Shown here: piece by piece, positions 1 to 11,708 of the stretch
Layout of the letters: each line of letters begins with the position of its first letter
Numbering within the stretch: position 1 is the stretch's first letter
DNA from: Adiantum capillus-veneris
Lineage: Eukaryota; Streptophyta; Polypodiopsida; Polypodiales; Pteridaceae
Direction of reading: 5' to 3'
Length of the DNA stretch: 64,000 nucleotides
Assembly: GCA_014529385.2 (NCBI GenBank)
Contig: CM043952.1
Coordinates: 150,811,057-150,875,056, forward strand
Translations under genes and position numbers: made by a program
Notes under the pieces: generated by a model
Database searches by the model: none
Told to the model about the DNA's origin: nothing
What the model saw: the letters and a program-made list of their open reading frames with translations, nothing else

Positions 1-490
1 TCATCTCCTAATCTCTGGCTGTTTGATAAAGCTAGTGCCACCCACCATATGACCTATCACTTTCAGTGGCTTTCAAAATTGTCTCAGGGATGATAGCATT
101 CAACTTGTTGAAGTGTATAGCGATGTCACCATCAACTTACCCAATGGCTTACGTACCACTATGTCTAAGGTTTATTATGTACTAATTGGTCTCAAGAAAA
201 AACTCATTTCTATTAGCGAGCTCGCCTCTTTAGGTATCATCATCCACCTCATTAAAAACAGGCGCAACATACTGGCCCAGGATACAAACAGCCAGCATAT
301 CAATCTTCAGGTACCCCAATTTGGTCGACTCTACCCTTTATGTGATTCATTCACTACATATGCTCTTGTATCTTCTGCACACTCTTCCTCTCATGAAAAC
401 ACCCTAAAAATGACATTACAAACTAGGCCACATTTATCAGCATATTTTACATCAGCTCACACACACTATAAGAGGAATAGTCTATAACCG
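1..490 (+). mobile_element. Ty1/copia fragment, protease region (block copy 1)
   Basis: The reading contains the copia protease surroundings: a WLFD...ATHHMT-like stretch near the left edge, then the segment VYSDVTINLPNG and the LKKKLISIS stretch that usually follows copia protease. The same sequence recurs at 30,716-31,205, where the upstream gag and primer binding site are also present, so family assignment rests on that copy. Copia RT, integrase and RNase H are absent; the reading passes into unrelated DNA near 490. Fossil, truncated by the window edge on the left and by another repeat on the right. Confidence 0.75.
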
Positions 491-1605
491 CTAGCATTGC
501 CGCGGAAAAACAAAAGAAAATGGAAAGAGAAAATTTTCGTACGTGGCAACAACTGCGGCTCAAATCACGGTATTAGTTTGAAATCAATAATTGCGGTAAT
601 AGCTCCGATAATATACCCGCAAAAGGTGCTCATTTGGGCGACCCAAAATTGGTGGCCGGTGGCCCAAATGAGCACCTTTATTTTTGACCTGCATAAAACA
701 ATGAAACATCAATTGTTTTTTGAAAGAGTACAAAAAAACCAAAGGATTAAAATTGAATTTACTTTACCTTGACAATTTAATGTGCAAAAGATCAACTATT
801 TAAAAAAGTTACAAATAAAATAAAAATAGTTGTATATACATTGTGCCACATTGGGACTTTACGAAAGTTTGGACAAATATTTTTCTATCTAATCATCCTC
901 ATTCTCGTCGTCGTCCATAGGCACGTACGTTTGATCACCTTGACTCTACCTATACCCAAATCAAATTAAACAATTATCAACAACTCAAAACAATTGATAC
1001 AAAATTATTTATTTAAACTTACAGCTTGTAGTGATCCAATTGTTGCGTCGAATTGTTTGCGAGAGATGTGGTTGTTCTCGAACAACCATCTGCAAGTATC
1101 AAATTTTGTATGTCCCTCTCGATACTTGACCATCTGGTCAAGTAAGAGTGATATTTTTATAAGTTAGCAATAACAATAACAAATCATCAACTATAATCTT
1201 TATAATCATCGATTTAGGTTGTAATTAAATTAATCTTTTATATTTTTTGTTCCAGGATGCCTTGCCTCCCGAGCCATAGTGCATGGGAGTTTGTCTGGCA
1301 CTAGCTTCGCGTTGTTGTCTGTAGGATGAGCCCATCGCAGTCTGATCGCTCTTTCATGTTGCGACCATGATAGCTCCTCTCTGGATCTCTAACCTGGTTG
1401 GCTGCTACGCGTCGTAAACTCGACTGTTTGTTTTTCAAAAATATTTTTATATAGCCCTCCAACCACTATTGTGAAAAACATTGATCAGGGGCATTTGGAA
1501 ATCTAGCATGCACCGTGTCCTCAATGTAGCGTGCATGATTGGGCAGTTGGTTTATAAACTTTACAAAACAGTTCTTATACGTCATATGTATAAGAATCTG
1601 AAGAT
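491..1605 (-). mobile_element. DNA-transposon-like remnant, reversed (block copy 1)
   Basis: This stretch separates the copia piece from the Ty3 piece. Short GCGG-containing words recur at 495-625, which resembles subterminal repeats. On the minus strand there are exon-like pieces. One at about 1,137-1,024 reads MVKYREGHTKFDT...ISRKQFDATIGSLQA, is preceded by an AG and followed by GTAAGT. A final piece near 950-890 ends in an acidic tail, VPMDDDENEDD, and a stop. An upstream stretch (about 1,575-1,260) reads QLPNHARYIEDTVHARFPNA and further on YHGRNMKERSDCDG, with a stop inside it. The style is that of a plant transposase-associated gene (CACTA/En-Spm or a relative), but I do not recognise the family and no clear TIR or TSD was found. 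It is decayed. Confidence 0.4.
622..679. repeat. Perfect 18-bp inverted repeat (hairpin)
   Basis: AAAGGTGCTCATTTGGGC at 622-639 is followed, after a 22-bp spacer, by its exact reverse complement at 662-679. The same structure is intact in the duplicate at 31,337-31,394. It may be a very small inverted-repeat insertion or a structural element of the surrounding DNA-transposon remnant. Confidence 0.85.
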
Positions 1606-3033
1606 GGACCGTTTATCATTGAAGATGTATCTCCAAGTGAAGCAATAAAATTGTCTACTCTAGATGGTGAACCAATGGCTAATTGGATTAGTGGATGTCG
1701 TTAAAAGATATACAATTTGCCACTAACCAATGAATTGCTAGAAAGAATGCATGCAACCACGTAAAGGAGGATGAAACGAACAACAGGTTATTGATGAAGC
1801 CCAAGAGGAAGCTTGGCTTTGGGTACTCAAATGAAAGCTGCTCTCAGGAATCAACAGATACCGATTCCCATCAACACTCTGGAAATAGATGAGCGACAAT
1901 GGAAATTACCTAAAGATGCAGTTTCAACAGATGATGACCGGTGAGATGGAATGGACCTGCGCATCAAAGTACAACTCAACAATCATAGCACCAATGCTTT
2001 AGTCGACACAGGAGCTAGAGTAAATGTAGTTAGTTATTCCACGTACAAGAAGGCAACAAGTAAAGCATTGACAACAGGAATAGCGATAATCAAAGGATGC
2101 AACAAAAACCCAACCCCAACATTGGGAGATGTCAACTTGAACAGGGTAGTACATGGATGTTCATGTCCTCGTCAGTTTGTATGCTTACCAGATGAGCACA
2201 CGAATGAGATGATGATTCTTGGAATGCCCTGGATGCGGACATACAAAGCAGTACCGGATTGGGATACAAATCAGCTCAAGCTATCACCTAAAGGCGGGCA
2301 ACTCATTGTTCCAATTGCACCAAGCAAGGAGGAATGGAAAGGAAGCAATCAGTAGACCAAACCATGAAGTAATCAATCTTCTGCATCCCCTCGGCAAGCA
2401 AATGCTACAAGTAGCATGCAAGGAGTCAGGAAAATTTCGGTACCAAAAGCACAGCTTAAGGATAAGCGGATTCAAATCTGGGTGCCCAAAACATCACCGA
2501 CAAAACAAAAGAAGGTTCCAAGGGTAAAAACATAGAGACGAGCATCTCCGAGAAAGGAACCTAACTTGAAATGGATTTGGAAGAAAACTTGGAGCACTTA
2601 TCTTCTCCACAAACCGTAAAACCTATCAAGTAATGGCGAGTTAAGTCTGAAAAGACTCCACCACACCATACAACACCAAGCAAAACAAGCTACCAATGGC
2701 GAGAAAAAGCTTGACAACAGTCAAAAGTGCTAGCAACAGCTCAAGCAATCAGTGTGCTGAAGCATCCTAATGGTACAATCAAACAAAGAGCACACAAGCT
2801 ACAAGATTTGCTCTTTGGAAGACAGCATCAGAAAGCCTCGACAACAAAAACCCTTGAGTTAATTACTCAAGACCAGCTCTTGCATAGCATAGTGGTTTGA
2901 ATTGCATTGATCTTCAAAGCATGGTAGAGACAACCACGGCTATGCATAGACACGATTGTTCAACCCATGCACACAATCGTCCCGGAGTACGCCATCTAGG
3001 AGGGGTGGAAGGGCACTAAGTAATTAAGGGCAA
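1606..3033 (+). mobile_element. Ty3-type integrase C-terminus followed by retropepsin (block copy 1)
   Basis: The first ~150 bp read like the end of a Ty3 integrase: GPFIIEDVSPS-type text, then IKLSTLDGEPMANWISG and NLPLTNELLERMHA. After a short linker, 1,951-2,355 encodes a retropepsin-like domain: VQLNNHSTNALVDTGARVN with the D-T-G active-site triad, and later MMILGMPWM, the second flap/hydrophobic strand pattern. Downstream come repeated WVPK-type words and a purine-rich tract (GGAGGGGTGGAAGGG, about 3,000) that could be a polypurine tract. RT and RNase H are missing. The protease lies after integrase, not before RT as is usual. Fossil, interrupted several times; a near-identical copy is at 32,324-33,804. 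Confidence 0.75.
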
Positions 3034-5190
3034 TGTTTGAAGAGGAAGGAAAAAGTTCGATGTAACGTGTGATTTTCTGCAATAATACCTAATAATGCCC
3101 TTATAATTCATCATCAAGGAAAAATTCACTGATCATATCTTCTGAATTAATGTAGATAGTGTATATACTATCAAAAAATCATCCTTTTTGGTTATTATTT
3201 ACCATTTTTATTGATAACGAGACTTAAAAAAAGAGAAATCCAACAAAAAACAATAAAGCTGTGTTTTTCAATGAATTTTTTTAATGATTGGATTTTTACT
3301 TTACTTTTTTAGAGCATTTTGTTATTTTCTTTGATTTTTCAATAAACAAGTTAGAAATTAATAATAAATAGCAAAGAAGCTCAGATGGAAAAACGGAAGA
3401 CACAATGGTGATAAAAAAGACAAGGCGGACAAGCACAAAACTTTTCAATGAAAGCAGAAGATGGAAGCGGGAAGCCTAAATTAGGCGGCCATACCTACTT
3501 TTGCAAAATTCTTGCAGAATGAGCTACAGGAATCCGATCAAAGAAATTTTTGAGTCTAACATAGATTTCACGGCCTAGTAGGACTAACGAGGGAATCTGG
3601 GGAAAATTGGTTCGGGAAGTCCGGGTATAGATATCCAAGGTAGGCTAAAACCACCTCATTTCCACTTGTGGCCTTTGCAGAGAGAGCTTTTCGACCTCTT
3701 TCGCGCGTCTTTTCCGGAGTCTCCAGTTGCCCGTTTTCAGCACCGTCTCACACGAGACATGAGGGGTAAGTTCTTTACTTATCAACGATCCATTTTGATG
3801 GCCGGTAGCTAGTCTAAACCCCTAGAAAAAACCCTAGAAACCGAGCAGTGCACGAAGACCTACGACCAAAAACTGACCATAGCGGCATGTCAGCTCGACC
3901 AAATCGGATGAGATTTGAACTGTAGCATGCCCTAACATAATAGAACCTTTCTATATCATCAGTTGACCATTTGGCAGGGGTTGAGGGGGTCCCCAGTAGA
4001 AAAGCTAGATTTTTGGCAAATGCCATAATTCCAATGTGACTCCACAGACAACTTGCCTACGAGGTTCATATACAATGTATAAGATTGGTTTCGTGAAATC
4101 AGTCAAGCAAAGCTCTCGAAAAGCAAAAAATGGCTCGAAGGCTACAAAGCATCAAATTTGACATACGGGGTCAAACTGACTCCAAATGAGCCAAAATTGG
4201 ATGAGTTGCTTCATGACTATGTTGCGGACAAGTCCAAAGCCCCAAAATTGACTGACCAACTCAACAGGCAGTATAGTCACAAAAATCAGAGTCGACAAAG
4301 CACAAAGTGATGCCGGAAAGACCAAACTTGACTAAATTCGATTTAGGACTTGTTTTAGGTGTATAGAATGTGTTTAGGTCAAAAAAATTAAGTTTAGCAA
4401 GAAAATTGTGACAGCATAAATAATCATGATTATTTACTTTTGCACTATTCTTGCTTGGAAATTGTATCATCCCTCATCTATCATGTGTACACACCTATTA
4501 CATGCCAAAAATCAAGTATGAGCCAAAATGAGCACCTATAAATTGAAAAATTGCAAGAAAATGCAAAGAAGTCTTTGCAAGACAATTTTTGGGTTATGAA
4601 CCACATTTCTTGATTCAAATCACCTCATATCTCATACAAGAGTCTATACAATGCCTATAACCAATTTGTACCAAAAAATGTTGATTTTGGTAGAAATGTT
4701 AATAATCACGATTATTTACTTTTTAGCCAAAATGGTGAATTTTTGATATTTTGCCATCATACATCCAAAGTACATGATGTGGTAAGCCCACTAGCCAAGT
4801 TTACCAATTTGGAGCTCAAAATCTCAAATTTCCATTATATCTACTGTTTCAGAGACCTAAAGCCAAAATCTGGTACCATTTTCACCCTGTGCATCCAAAT
4901 GAGCCCATATTTCACTCCGAGCATGTACTTGGTATATCCTTCAAGCTTGTGATGCCAAGTTTGCAAAAAGTTGGAGAAATTACTCAACTGTAAATAATCA
5001 CGATTATTTACTCTGGTTGCAAATTTTTGTTTGAACTTGACATTTTTGTTCCTTGCATGTTTTAATGCATCTATGCTTGTTCAAAAATTGATTTGAAGCA
5101 AATTGGACTAAAATTGTTAGCATTTCAGACTAAAGGACACTTCAGAGAAAAATCCAACAAATCTGCTAACTTTGACACTCTATTCACTGA
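3034..5190 (+). other. About 2.1 kb non-coding segment, possible LTR/leader (block copy 1)
   Basis: No coding signal is visible. The left end follows a purine-rich tract and begins TGTTTGAAGAGG, so it may be an LTR start. The right end abuts the coding region that opens at 5,200. It carries three regularly spaced palindromes (separate entry). Its length and position mirror the 47,205-49,323 segment upstream of the inverted Ty3 element. It does not match the LTR at 9,668-10,591, so the two cannot be the LTR pair of one element. LTR status is inference. Confidence 0.4.
4417..5010. repeat. Three palindromes spaced ~285 bp
   Basis: TAAATAATCATGATTATTTA at 4,417-4,436 is a perfect 20-bp palindrome. 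Close variants stand at about 4,699-4,718 (TTAATAATCACGATTATTTA) and 4,991-5,010 (TAAATAATCACGATTATTTA). Start-to-start distances are 282 and 292 bp. All three are kept in the duplicate (35,199, 35,481 and 35,773). A half-related word, ATCACGATTATT, also occurs in the LTR at 61,427. Confidence 0.85.
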
Positions 5191-5199
5191 ATAGGAGCC

Positions 5200-8100
5200 A
5201 TGCAAGCAGCAGAGAGGGCCAAGAAGAAGCTCAACCAGAAAGAAAAGTTGCAAGAGCTACCCGCATACCAACTGGATCCAGATTCAGTCAAAGCCACCAA
5301 GGAAGCCTATCTTTCAAAAGAACAGCTCAAAGAGCATCACACCATAGTGTTCACCGAAAGATTAAAGACTGAGGAGGGACATCAGGTAGAGTTGCAACTC
5401 CTACCAAAAGAAGTGTATGATGTCGCCGCGAAGCCTGAGACCAATGAAGCCAACCACAGGCTAGGACTCAGAGATTTCTATGAGCAGGAGCCGTGCGGTG
5501 TGGATTTTCAAAAGGCTTACGAGCTTTTATCCACGATCAAAGAAGATGGAATTGCATAGATCTTTGACCCTCAGGGGAATAAAGTTGACGTGGTGATAAC
5601 CAAGGAAATAGTGGCAGAAGCACTCAGACTGCCCATAGAAGGAATGACAATGAGGGCAAGGGACAGAAAAACAGTAGGTACTTTCACCAAAGAAACCGCC
5701 GCAGCCACCTTTGCTGACCTTATTCACAAACAGGTTGAAGAGCTAGCCAGGTTATACCACCAACACTTTCATTTCCTTGCTAAAAGGCCACCAAGGTATA
5801 CCACGCCCAATCATGCGGCTGCCACCACCATCACGCAAGTCCTTAAGTCAACAACCACCGGTGGACCACGTACAATATGTCTTGACCACTTTGAAAGGCA
5901 CAAAGAAAGAAGGAAAGATTACTTAACTGGGTGCACCAGAGGTATTGACAAGAATTGTATACCATGCCATCGGCATGGCCGACAACCTACCACCTGCCCC
6001 ATACCAAAACACTTGGATAGTGTCAGCTCAACCATCCCCTCGAGCTGCAAGATCAGCCAAGAGATCCTACAAATTTGATGAATAATAGGCTGAAAGCTCA
6101 CCGGAAAGGCACAACAGTGAAAGCTCGGATAATGAAAAATAGAGAGCACGAAGGGAGGAAATGAAGAGAAAAGATGTGGCAGCACACCAAGAAGAGCCTG
6201 CGCAAAAGCAAGCCCGGTTTGAAAGAGAGAAACAAGCATACCAACACAGCCAACAAGCACAAGGAAAGGACCCAAAAAAATGGGGCCTAGTGGACTAAGG
6301 GACCAAGGACCAAGCATCACACCAGGAAGCAGGCTGAAGAACCCGCTAAAGTACTAGAATGGATGTACCAAGAAGCAAAAGCTTTAAAGCTAGAGGAAGC
6401 CAAAGAAGTAGCAAAGAAGGCAAAAGAGGTGGAAGAACATCAAGAGCATGTAGAGGAGACCACTGCACAAGGAGAAGCAAAACATGCCCAAGGTAATGTG
6501 TCTCGCCACATCTCTTCTCCTGTCTTTGAACACCAAGATCAACCAATGCCAAGCCACCCACCGTCACGGGCAGTTAAAGATACAACAAATGAGCCAACGA
6601 AAGAACCAAAAGATGAACATAAAAAGCCAGATGAATCTGCATAAGAACCAGAACACAAAGAGGCAGTTGAATCTTCACAAGAAGTTGAATCTACACAACT
6701 AGCAGGTGTATGTACTCAAGAGTAGCTAATAGAGAAAGAACTAGACACAGAAAAGGCAGCAAGTCCTACAACAAAAGAGGACACCATGTAGTTTGAGTAG
6801 CCAAAGGAGCAAAAGGCAGAGTAACCACCCTCTACCACAGCACAACAACAGAAGGCCGAGGCACTACCCTCTACCTCCACGGAAAAGGAACAGCCACAGC
6901 TACAAGAATAACAGCAACTAGCCGTCCTGACATAACCAACAGACACCCATGAGGCTGCGGAAACATTAGGACAATTGACACGCAATGAAGACTGGCAATC
7001 CAATGACGAAGTCATCCTGTACGTTAAAGAATATGCTAAGCAAATGCAGGAGATGACAAAAAGGCTTCGCTTAGCAGCACTTGGTGGTAGCACACAGGCC
7101 AAAGAGTTAGAGATGGTGATAGATGCACTCCAAGGGGAGTTAGATGACACAATTAATGTCATCACCGATCTGCAAAGGCAAGTGCAAGAGCTAAGAGCAG
7201 AAGTTGAACAGCATCAGCTCGCTAGAGATAAGCAACAAAAAGAAATGGAGAAGCTAGGTGAGCTGCTTACCAAACTGTCAGATGCATGCAAAGCCAAGGA
7301 TGAACAGCTGAGAGAAGTTACAAATGAACTTCTCACTACCACCCTATTAGCTCAAAAAATCCAGGTACAGTTAGATGTAGCCAATGCTTCTCTATAGTAC
7401 TCATAAGAAAGAATCAATGATTAGGCGATATTCTTGCGGCAAACGCGAGAAAATCCAGCCGTCGCCTCAATCAAGGGTACAAACGAGGTCTACAAGGAGC
7501 TAGAAAAGAAAAATAAAGACCTTGAGCTGGAGCTGAAGTTAGAGCAATCTCAGCCCAAAGACCTGGCCTGATGCGGGTCCAACGAGAAGATGAACTGCTG
7601 AAGGAGATAGCTGAACTCAAAAGAATCAATCAGCTACTAAGAGAGGGAAGGCCGAAAACGCTAAAAAGGGAGATGAATCTGCACAAGAACCAGAACACAA
7701 AGAGGTAGCTGAATCTTCACAGGAAGTTGAATCTACACAACGAGTAGGTGTATCTACTCAAGAGTAGCCAATAGAGAAAGAACTAGAGACAGAAAAGGCA
7801 ACAAGTCCTGCAATAAAAGAGGACACCACATAGTTTGAGAAGCCAAATGAGAAAAAGGTAGAGAAACCACCCTCTACCACAGCACAGCAAGAGAAGGTCG
7901 TGGCACTACCCTCTACCTCCATGGAGAAAGAACAGCCACAGCGACAAGAACAACAACAACCAGCCGTCTTGACACAACCAACAGACACCCATGAGGCTGC
8001 AAAAACATCAAGACAATTGGCACGCAATGAAGATTGGCATCCAATGATGAAGTTATCCTGTAGGTTAAAGAATATGCTAAGAAACTGCAGGAGATGACAG

Positions 8101-9628
8101 AAAGGCTTCGCTCAATAGCACTTGGCCGTAGCACACTGGCCAAAGAGTTAGAGATGGTGATAGATGCACTCCAAGGGGAGTTAGACGACACAATTAATGT
8201 CATCACCGATCTGCAAAGGCAAGTGCAGGAGCTAAGAGCAGAAGCTGAACAACAACATCTTGCTAGAGATAAGCAACAAAAAGAAATGGAGGAGCTAGGT
8301 GAGCTGCTTACCAAACTGCCAGATGCATGCAAAGCCAAGGATGAACAGCTGACAGAAGTTACAAATGAACTTCTCACTACCACCCTATCAGCTCAAAAAA
8401 TCCAGGTACAGTTAGATGTACTCTATAGTACTCAAAACAAAGAATCAATGATCAGGCGATATTCTTGCGGCAAACACAAGAAAATCCAGTCGTCACCTCA
8501 ATCAAGGGTATAGACGAGGTCTATAAGGAACTAGAAAAGAAAAATAAAGACCTTGAGCTAGAGCTGAAGTTAGAGAAATCTCAGCCCAGAGACCTGGCCT
8601 TATGCGGGTCCAAAGAGAAGATGAACTGCTGAAGGAGATAGCTGAACTCAAAAGAATCAACCAGCTACTGAGAGAGGGAAGGCCGGAAACGCAAGAAGAG
8701 GTAGGCACTTCAGAGCAGCCTCAGATAGAAATACCCTCAGTATCATTTGCTCAAATGGAGACTTTATTCTGTCAATGTCACATAACTCACTCCCAATCAA
8801 ATAAATGTGCAATGGCACCAACAGTCCCTGCCCTACCCTCTAATTAAAGTTGAGTTGCTACAGGTAAAAGAAAGGCTTTACACATGCAAGTCGAGGGCGC
8901 AGATAAAGACCACCCGAAGTGAAGGTTGAGCTGGCTGAACAAAAACCCAAGATACTTGATTATGTTCACGAGAGCACCTGCGGCCCTGCAAAAAGATCTG
9001 ACTTTCTATCCTGTACCAAGAATAACAACATGGATAGCACATGAGGCACTACTGAAGAAGCGGCCAACTTGGCTGAATTACCCCAGATTGCCTGCTCCAA
9101 AAAAGGGACCACCGAGACGACTGAAGAATACATGGTGAAAACCCTAAAGGGCGCCATGTCATTCTTTAAAAGTCTATAGATTTGTCATACGCTATGCTAT
9201 ATAAGATCTTCCAAATGCTGCTCACATGCATCGAAGTGTTCAATGAGCCAGAGCAAGCAGGTGCCCCTTGGATGTCATTCCTCGAGGGTAACAAAGGTTT
9301 GTGTTATTATCTCAGTGGTCAACATTTCGAAGAAGTCCTCTACGGCTTCTACGCCAGATGCATGTTTCTACCTTCACACAATATGCTGGAATTCAAGGAA
9401 GCATTCTACACGGGATTCTTCACATGGCGAAAAAAAATATTTGCGCCAGTGATCAACAACCTCACATCAAGGTTTGTAGGCTACTCAACGGTGGAGCTCA
9501 GAAACAGAGTAACTATGCAATTTTTGCAAGTGCCAGATAAAGAAAGGAAGATCAGATACCAAAACGCACTAAGTGTGCTTAAAGAGCGCCTGCCCAGTCG
9601 CCAACCGAAAGACTACTTCAGCCCATAA
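5200..9628 (+). mobile_element. Gag-like / coiled-coil accessory coding region of an LTR element (block copy 1)
   Basis: A long degraded coding region leads to the LTR at 9,668. The N-terminal part (5,200-6,080) is charged, then globular: EKLQELPAYQLDPDSVKA, then GNKVDVVITKEIVAEALRLP. The middle (6,100-8,700) is rich in Glu, Gln and Lys, then forms long heptad coiled coils such as KELEMVIDALQGELDD and DLQRQVQELRAE. The C-terminal domain (8,920-9,628) is globular: WLNKNPRYLIMFTRAP, GFYARCMFLPSHNMLEF and AFYTGFFTWRKKIFAPVINN. No zinc knuckle, RT or integrase is visible. It is probably a gag or accessory protein of this family, but I recognise no named domain. Fossil with many breaks, perhaps ten or more. 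The inverted copy at 62,035-64,000 is more open. Confidence 0.6.
6622..8696 (+). repeat. Tandem duplication of a ~1.04-kb coiled-coil unit (copy 1)
   Basis: The stretch beginning GATGAATCTGCATAAGAACC at 6,631 recurs at 7,672, 1,041 bp later. Both units run through the same coiled-coil text to GAGAGGGAAGGCCG. The second unit then continues into the C-terminal region. The same duplication, with a 1,032-bp offset, is present in block copy 2 (37,418 and 38,450), so it is older than the block duplication. Confidence 0.85.
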
Positions 9629-9667
9629 AGCTGTGTCAAGGGACGACACAGGCGAGGAGGGGGGGAA

Positions 9668-10591
9668 TGTTAGCCGCAAGCTAAGATGGATACCATTTTT
9701 CGGACTTCTCATTGTAAAACACTTATTATTTTGATAAATCGGGAATATTGTAACTCCTATTTTCTCAAATGAACTCTGTAATTAATGAGTCGGGGCTACA
9801 AGCTTCCAAATTGTATCAACCTGTCATTACCCATGTTTGGTAAAACTCCCAGATTATTAGTTTTGACCACCAAAAGCCTTGGCTAAGGTATAAAAGCCAA
9901 TTTTTGTAAGTTATTGTTAAGTTTTGGATAATGAAATACACAGCGTGAGCTAACGGTGCTCACTTCTCTCCTTCTCACGCTTCCTACTCCCTCCCCGGTT
10001 GTCACATTGCAGTCACGTTTGTTGCATTGCAACTGCAGGTAAGAGCTCTACGCATTGACGTAAACATATCACGGTATTTCTTAGCAGGCTTTTGGCGTCG
10101 CCGACCCGCGGCCTAATTTCATCATAACCAGGAATTTACAGTTTCAAATCCAAAACTAAGCATAGGTGGGGTATTGGGGCATGATTGCTAAGCATTTAGA
10201 TGAAGTTGGGTCGGAAAAGACTATGTCAAAAATCCATTGTTATTAATAATTGCGATTTTGGAACTTGACCTGAAGTGGGGTTTGAGACCATAAGCATGTG
10301 TGCTTAGGCCTTATAAACATGTCCTAGAAGTTTAGTTACGTTTGGATGTCATTCGATGCTGCAATAGATGTGATTTGTTTGCCAATGAGCGATTGGCTTT
10401 TGGTGATTTCAGTCACTTGAGTGTAGCTTGAGTTAGATGCAAGTTGTTAGTTTTTTTTTGAGAGATTGACAACCTCTTGTAGCCTCTATGCACTAGTCGA
10501 GTAAGCTTTGTCCCATGGATTGACAATTTAATCGTGGTTCTTGCTAATACTGCAATAAGATAGGATGGTGAGGTTAGACATGCGTCCCACA
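9668..10591 (+). mobile_element. LTR (3' side) of the coiled-coil element, copy 1
   Basis: A GGAGGGGGGGAA polypurine tract precedes TGTTAGCCGCAAGC, the LTR start; the end is ...GTCCCACA, giving TG...CA and about 924 bp. Both ends are supported by the inverted copy at 61,093-62,011, where homology stops at the same points. Around 9,880-9,900 a TATAAA-like word (GGTATAAAAGCC) followed by AATGAAATACACAGCG marks a plausible promoter/leader. The copy-2 LTR (40,445-41,047) is cut off at the position equivalent to 10,270. Its 5' partner lies outside the window or is lost. Confidence 0.8.
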
Positions 10592-10838
10592 CTTATAAGT
10601 GCAGTAGTGCAGTTTGTAATCCGCTAGGTACGGAGTTCCTTGGAAGGGAGCTTTGCTTTACATGGTTTGGAGGGAGGGCTAGATACATTGGTTGGTTCTA
10701 GTAATATATTTGCAGGGCTAGATTTTGTTGATGAGGGAGATGAATGCGCGAAGAAATGCTGAAATGCTTTGGGCATATTGTGTGCATGGATGGCTATGGA
10801 CATGGGTGAAACATTGCTGGAAGGTGCTACAGGTGGAT
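10592..10838. other. Short spacer without recognisable gene
   Basis: This unique-looking sequence lies between the LTR ending at 10,591 and the next LTR starting at 10,839. No ORF, hairpin or repeat stood out. Confidence 0.5.
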
Positions 10839-11708
10839 TGTCATAAAATCTAATATCTAGCCAACCTAAATGATTTTTTCATATTAAACTGATCATTTAA
10901 TGTGGGAGAATAAACGGGAACAAGAGTTAGGATATACACATGTTCTTATGGATCTCTCTCAACACGGGGCCAAGGTAAAAGGGTCCAAATGAGAGATGGT
11001 CTATCAAAGAGCAATGCTACCTAATGGAGCTTAAAGACCCTAGGGTTAGCTTCATTAAAGACCTCCAAAGGTTAGTGTTAAAAAGTCCTTTGACCTTGAC
11101 CTTAGGCAAGCTAGGGCTGTGCTTGAGGTGGGAACCCGGCCCAAGATCGAGGTGCTTGTCATGCTTGCTCACTAAGGTGCGTGTCGTGCTTGATGAGTAA
11201 GGTGCTTGAGGTGCTAGGGCTGATCTTGATGTGGGAACCTTCTCTAGAAGGCTTGAGTTGAGCTTGTAGTAAGAACCTTCCCCAAACTTGAAGGGTTCAA
11301 GGTGTTCCCAGAAGGCAACATGATCCCTACTTAAGGGGGGGCGAGCCCTCATTGTAGGAGCTAGAGAGAGAACTCACACACCCTAGCACAAGTCAAGCAT
11401 GGTCTAAAGAAGTATTTAGGACACTTGTGAACTTCCTCTTCATGTTGCCCTCATGGTGTGCCTAAAGCTTATTGGTTGACCTCTTAAGGGGTCCAATGAT
11501 AATTTAGCTAATTAATTTAAATGATTATGCATTTATCAAGTCCTCTCTCTCAAATGGGATATAGGAAAACTTGTCCCAATGCTAGCATGGTTGCTTGATA
11601 TGCACGCTGCATGTGATTGGCTAGGCTTGCAGGGGTCCAGTCATCTTCTAGCATGAGCTACAAGGGGGGGGTCGACCAAGGAATCTGGGGGCTTGTTTGC
11701 AGGACATA

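Noticed and set aside
1-10591. The two composite blocks as two independent insertions of one LTR element
   Set aside because: They contain pieces of several unrelated elements with identical joins, and copy 2 ends inside an LTR.
3034-10591. The 3.0-5.2 kb segment and the 9.7-10.6 kb LTR as the LTR pair of one element
   Set aside because: Their sequences do not match apart from a short palindrome-related word.
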